This document shows, one piece after another, positions 61,166-64,000 of a DNA stretch of 64,000 nt. The DNA is from Populus alba (Eukaryota; Streptophyta; Magnoliopsida; Malpighiales; Salicaceae). The notes below the pieces were generated by a model. The model made no database searches and had not been told where the DNA came from. It saw nothing but the letters and a program-made list of their open reading frames with translations. The position numbers were made by a program, and so were the translations under genes. Numbering within the stretch: the stretch's first letter is position 1; the number at the start of each line of letters is the position of its first letter. Where the stretch lies: the NCBI RefSeq assembly GCF_005239225.2, contig NC_133297.1, positions 5,278,392-5,342,391 of the forward strand, written 5' to 3'.

Positions 61166-61444
61166 ATGGCCAGTAAACATCCTTGTGGTTTGGTTTTAGC
61201 CGGTGTAGCTTTCAGTCGAAGTGTGGATGGTTCAATAAGGTCAAGAAAGGCAACATCAAGGTTCATAATTGTCAAGGTCAATGGACAAACTAGAACATTC
61301 AGCTCCCGGCACTTGAGAGTCATTCCTTACGCAAGGAATATCTTTAATCCGGTGTCTATTATTCACGTGAAGCGGAAAAGAAAATCACAAAATTTTGTTG
61401 CCATGTTCAAGATTTGCCAATTTGCACTGGATTTGGACCAATAG
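61166..61444 (+). CDS. Hypothetical 92-aa open frame
   Basis: ATG to stop, 92 codons, basic protein beginning MASKHPCGLVLAGVAF and containing HVKRKRKSQ. I recognise no domain. Neighbouring frames on both strands are also open for 60-85 codons, so chance cannot be excluded. Could be a decayed gene or transposon fragment. Confidence 0.2.
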   Translation: MASKHPCGLVLAGVAFSRSVDGSIRSRKATSRFIIVKVNGQTRTFSSRHLRVIPYARNIFNPVSIIHVKRKRKSQNFVAMFKICQFALDLDQ

Positions 61445-64000
61445 AAATAAAACCCATTTTGTGATCCAATCTGAATTGAGTTTTTAAAGGCAGGGATGCC
61501 AAAGCTTGGAAAGGTTCATTCTTTTCTTGTAGATAATGGCAGAAGGCTATGTTATGCGTGTCAATCCAGGAATTGGTCAATTGTCCATTCCAATGAAGTT
61601 TCTGCCAAAAATTAAGCAAGTGGCTGATGCGAGGGCGACCAACGTAAAGGCCACCTGGTCAAGTAGCTGAAGTGGTCCAATGGACCAAGCCCGATTTGCG
61701 AGGCCCCAGCAAATACGTCGCCGTTCTAGCAGTGAAAATTTATGAACAAGTGCGACGTCGTTTTGCAATGAAACAATAATTCTGAACCAGGAACAACGAC
61801 TCTTTAAAGCATAACGCTCCCAACATTTGGGAGCCAAAGCGAGAGCAGGGGAGAGAGGGAGAAAGTGATCAACGCCAATTACATTTTTTTTGAAATTAGT
61901 GTTGATATTAGTTTGTATGAAAGATTTTTACTTACGCGGAAACCATTAGCTCTTGTTTTTTAGTCTTTGTAAATCATTTATTCCTTGCTTCAATCATTCA
62001 CGTGCCTTTGTGCTGCACCAAACTAACTTACATACCATGCATGCATAATGATTCCTATAGAAGCTCTGTGTGATGCTACGCCAATTACATCTTGATGAAG
62101 TTTTGTTTTCCTTTTCTATTCATCAAATTAGAGGAAAGAATTTTAGTCAGCGCTGCATGATGCCTGCTGTCTTCTGCCAATATACTAAGAGACCTTTCAC
62201 CCCTCTCCCGTAATCGAACTGACATCATTGCCTTTTTGAGTTAGCTTAATATAAGTGGTGAAAGATTTAATGTAGATAAAACTATTACATGTGATAGTGA
62301 ATGATGTTTGCGTCAACCTTTAGAACTCTATCTCTACCATTATGACACAACTGTGTGTGTCTAGCGAATTGGAAATTTTGTTGCTATTGCAAAGCTTATT
62401 TGTAAAAAGCAAATGCCTCGTCACCAAATTTGACTATTGAAGTGTTTTCCCTTGTATTCAATGCTGCTTGTTCCTAGTTGCAGAGGTGGTAAAGCAAGTT
62501 CTTATGTTAATCCGACAATTTAACTGACTGCAAAACCGTTAGCCAATAGCCACTCTGTTGTCAGTAATGGAAAAGATAAGATTGTTTAGAGTGTTTTTAC
62601 TTGTTTAATTAGCAACTTGGCATTCAATATTGTTTCTACTTGTCTCTTACAATGAATTACATTCTTGGGAGAGCCTCCTCAATGCCTTAAGCCACAAAAC
62701 ACTAATAACAATGAAGTTTCATCGGTCCTTAGAAACGTAAAAAGCCAAACCTTTTCTTCATTTAAATTATTTAAGAATTAGTGTCACGGGCCTCGGAATA
62801 AAATGGAAGAATACAATATTTAATAATTTGAGATTAAAAAATGAAACTAAAAACAAAAAAAAACTTTTATAAAAATACCAAGACCAAAAATAAAAAAGAA
62901 ATGACTAAAGTTGAAATACCAACAACCAAGCAGGTCAAGTTATAATTTCCAAGAAAACAAGAGAAAAAAAAAAATCAACTAATAACAAATCAGACTACCA
63001 CTAGAGATGTGTGTTACACCAACAGGAAGATGGAAGATGACATAACGATGCTTTTAATGACAATGTGAAAATATAGTTTTGAACACTAGGAGACAGAACA
63101 TACATCTCCCACGCACCGTTGGGTGTGTCACACACTCACATCCTTTCTTGTTTTTTTTTTAATTTGCTAAATATCAAATTACTCCTAAGATGACTTTCTA
63201 ATTACAAAAAAATAATTGTGAAAAAACCAGAAACACCTCTTGACCTCAAGCTTATTTTTTTATTTTAAGAGTATTTTCATCTCTTTATTGTGTATTTTAA
63301 TTGTTTATTATATTTTATATTTGGTCAAATAACAAATTGCCAGCAACTTAAAATGTAATAACAAAAAAATCATTATGAAAATACTAAAATATCCTTTATG
63401 CTAGGTTTAAATGTTTTGCTTCCAAATGTATTCTAGTCATTTTACTATGCAATTAAGATAAAAAAAATACTTATTTATTATTGATCAATTTGAAAATGAT
63501 AAATAGATCATATAAAAAGATTTCAATGCCCTTGAAAGCAAGCATTAAGTGTTTTTGGATGTAAAGGTAAAACTATCATTACACTGTTTCAATGAATAGT
63601 ACTCGTAAGTCTAGAGCTATAGTGTTTTTCCATAGATCGATCCTTATATTCTTTTATTATTATTAATTTCAATTTTGATATTCTTGTATTTTTGTATAAT
63701 TGAAATTTAAGTCATTTTGTTACTTTTTTTTTCAAAGCTGGTTTATATTTTTAAAAATTGTTATGGCATTTAGAAAGTAATTAGTGATATACTATTAGTT
63801 ACTCACTAGATTTACTTTAAAGAAAAAGGTAGATATAAATAAATAAAAAAAGAATAAAATACATGACCAATAAAAATTAATAAGAATATTTCCATCTACA
63901 ATTTCTCATATTTATTTGTATTTATCTATTTCTTCAAAGTCGGTTCATAAAATAGTTAATAAGATGCTACTAATTACTCCATATAAACACCATAAATTTT
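61445..64000. other. Right-flank intergenic DNA
   Basis: AT-rich, with A-runs and no long open frame on either strand after 61850. No tRNA, rRNA or known microRNA was seen. Confidence 0.45.

Overview
The window reads as plant nuclear DNA from a woody eudicot, most likely Populus or another member of the Salicaceae. That assignment is inferred from protein similarity recalled from memory, from the AT-rich sequence with T-rich introns, and from the mix of non-autonomous transposons. There are no bacterial operons, ribosome binding sites or CRISPR arrays. Five protein-coding genes can be reconstructed exon by exon.

Layout: (1) 3089-7189, minus strand: a phytochrome-interacting bHLH factor of the PIF8/UNE10 type, six exons, 471 aa, one intron with a GC-AG boundary. 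(2) 17242-18702, plus: an intronless DUF641 protein of the GIL1/IRKI type, 486 aa. (3) 24926-27263, minus: a YABBY transcription factor of the FIL/YAB1 type, seven exons, 212 aa. (4) 41783-46216, minus: a Golgi Qb-SNARE of the GOS12 type, six exons, 242 aa, with a SINE-like insertion in its fourth intron. (5) 59059-59571, plus: a SAUR36-like auxin/senescence protein, intronless, 170 aa, with upstream ORFs and a (ACC)12 tract in its 5' leader. As far as I recall, homologues of all five lie close together in Arabidopsis: FIL, GOS12 and SAUR36 are consecutive around At2g45190-At2g45210, a DUF641 gene is near At2g45260, and UNE10 and YAB3 lie in the paralogous segment near At4g00050-At4g00180. The window is therefore probably an ancestral syntenic block expanded by repeats.

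The long gaps are filled by mobile and tandem repeats. A structurally complete non-autonomous LTR retrotransposon lies at 31022-34917, with AAAGC target duplications, a Met-tRNA-type primer binding site, a purine tract and no recognisable gag/pol. A decayed CACTA-type element lies at 28154-29523. A dispersed AT-rich MITE-like family has at least ten copies. There is a six-unit array of about 151 bp at 49020-49930, several two-copy tandem duplications, and many microsatellites.

The genes do not form an operon. They share a developmental theme (light signalling, organ polarity, auxin response) only by neighbourhood; GOS12 is a housekeeping trafficking gene. I found no previously undescribed biological system. 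The most unusual signals are the mosaic LTR pair (first 329 bp identical, remainder strongly diverged), the hairpin in the LTR transcript region, the GC-AG intron in the PIF gene, and the 151-bp array.
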